DNA of 6,936 bases, from positions 1,922-8,857 of the forward strand of contig DAGU01000009.1 in assembly GCA_002498285.1 (NCBI GenBank), read 5' to 3'. Both the position numbers and the translations under genes were made by a program. The DNA is from Methanomassiliicoccus sp. UBA386. GTDB lineage: Archaea; Thermoplasmatota; Thermoplasmata; Methanomassiliicoccales; Methanomassiliicoccaceae. The notes below the pieces were generated by a model. That model was not told the origin of the DNA, made no database searches, and was given only the letters and a program-made list of their open reading frames with translations. This document shows positions 6,737-6,936 of this stretch, piece after piece (positions within the stretch are counted from its first letter, which is position 1; every line of letters begins with the position of its first letter).

Positions 6737-6741
6737 AGGAG
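6737..6741 (+). promoter_or_regulatory. Shine-Dalgarno site of padR
   Basis: AGGAG, 7 nt before the padR ATG. It supports the chosen start of this partial gene. Confidence 0.7.
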
Positions 6742-6748
6742 CATTAGT

Positions 6749-6936
6749 ATGTTTGGCAGAGGTCATGAGTTCAAGGGCAACAGGATCAGTCCCATGCAGT
6801 TCTCCATGCTCATCCTGCTGGGGAAGCGCCCCATGTACGGTTATGAAGTGCTCAAGGCGCTGCGGGACGAGTTCGGGGAGTTCTGGACCCCTCAGACGGG
6901 GTCCATCTACCCCGCCCTCAGGCGATTGTGCGAGCA
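6749..6936 (+). CDS. PadR-family transcriptional regulator (3' end outside the window)
   Basis: Only the first 62 codons are present; the gene runs off the right edge. My translation begins MFGRGHEFKGNRISPMQF and continues through LLGKRPMYGYEVLKAL (residues 24-39) and TPQTGSIYPALRRLCE (47-62). These are the hallmark blocks of the PadR winged-helix DNA-binding domain: the GxYGYE helix and the G-S-I-Y-P-A-L recognition helix. Members are dimeric repressors, often of transporters or stress genes, that respond to small hydrophobic ligands and are frequently autoregulated. The ligand and target cannot be told from this fragment. The start is supported by AGGAG 7 nt upstream. A TATA box and a perfect palindrome lie just upstream, and the gene is divergent from the ACT-acs cluster. 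Confidence 0.92.
   Translation, partial: MFGRGHEFKGNRISPMQFSMLILLGKRPMYGYEVLKALRDEFGEFWTPQTGSIYPALRRLCE

Larger units (their letters stand above)
6498..6748. other. Divergent regulatory region between the ACT gene and padR
   Basis: This 251-nt spacer holds promoters in both directions and a palindrome near padR. The middle (about 6546-6660) is GC-rich and has no convincing gene. A minus-strand frame there has sense codons with G/C-rich third positions, but it offers only a 20-codon ORF without a ribosome site. Because the ACT and padR genes are divergent, a protein bound here could affect both, though the palindrome is about 190 nt from the ACT start. Confidence 0.6.

Overview
The window carries part of the carbon-fixing core of the Wood-Ljungdahl (reductive acetyl-CoA) pathway. 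Three tightly packed minus-strand genes encode acetyl-CoA synthase (acsB) and the two corrinoid iron-sulfur protein subunits (acsD, acsC). A gene for a double-ACT-domain protein lies just upstream of them on the same strand. On the plus strand are an MscS-type mechanosensitive channel at the left edge and the first 62 codons of a PadR-family repressor at the right edge.

Organism: the DNA is GC-rich. Likely control signals look archaeal: A/T-rich TATA-like boxes upstream of padR, of acsB and less clearly of the ACT gene, and a T-rich stretch without a hairpin after mscS. My best guess is a Thermoplasmatota-like archaeon, perhaps near Methanomassiliicoccales, but no rRNA or marker gene is present, so this is an inference. 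The ACS proteins themselves are of the bacterial type. AcsB is full length (714 aa) and keeps the N-terminal region that archaeal CdhC (about 470 aa) lacks. AcsD (315 aa) and AcsC (441 aa) match bacterial lengths and, from memory, resemble the Moorella proteins along their whole length.

Layout: mscS (17-823, +) ends at an oligo-T tract and faces the 3' end of acsC. The minus-strand cluster reads, in transcription order, ACT protein (6497-5565), a 119-nt gap with its own TATA-like box, acsB (5445-3301), an 11-nt gap, acsD (3289-2342), a 1-nt gap, then acsC (2340-1015). A 251-nt divergent region separates the ACT gene from padR. It contains the padR promoter and, just downstream of its TATA box, an 11-bp perfect inverted repeat that is an obvious candidate operator.

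How the genes work together: AcsC/AcsD carry a methyl group on cobalamin and deliver it to the Ni-Fe-S A-cluster of AcsB, which joins it to CO and CoA to make acetyl-CoA, or runs in reverse. The CO dehydrogenase, the methyltransferase and the maturation factors are not in this window. The ACT protein is plausibly a ligand-sensing regulator of the cluster, but that rests only on position and domain content.
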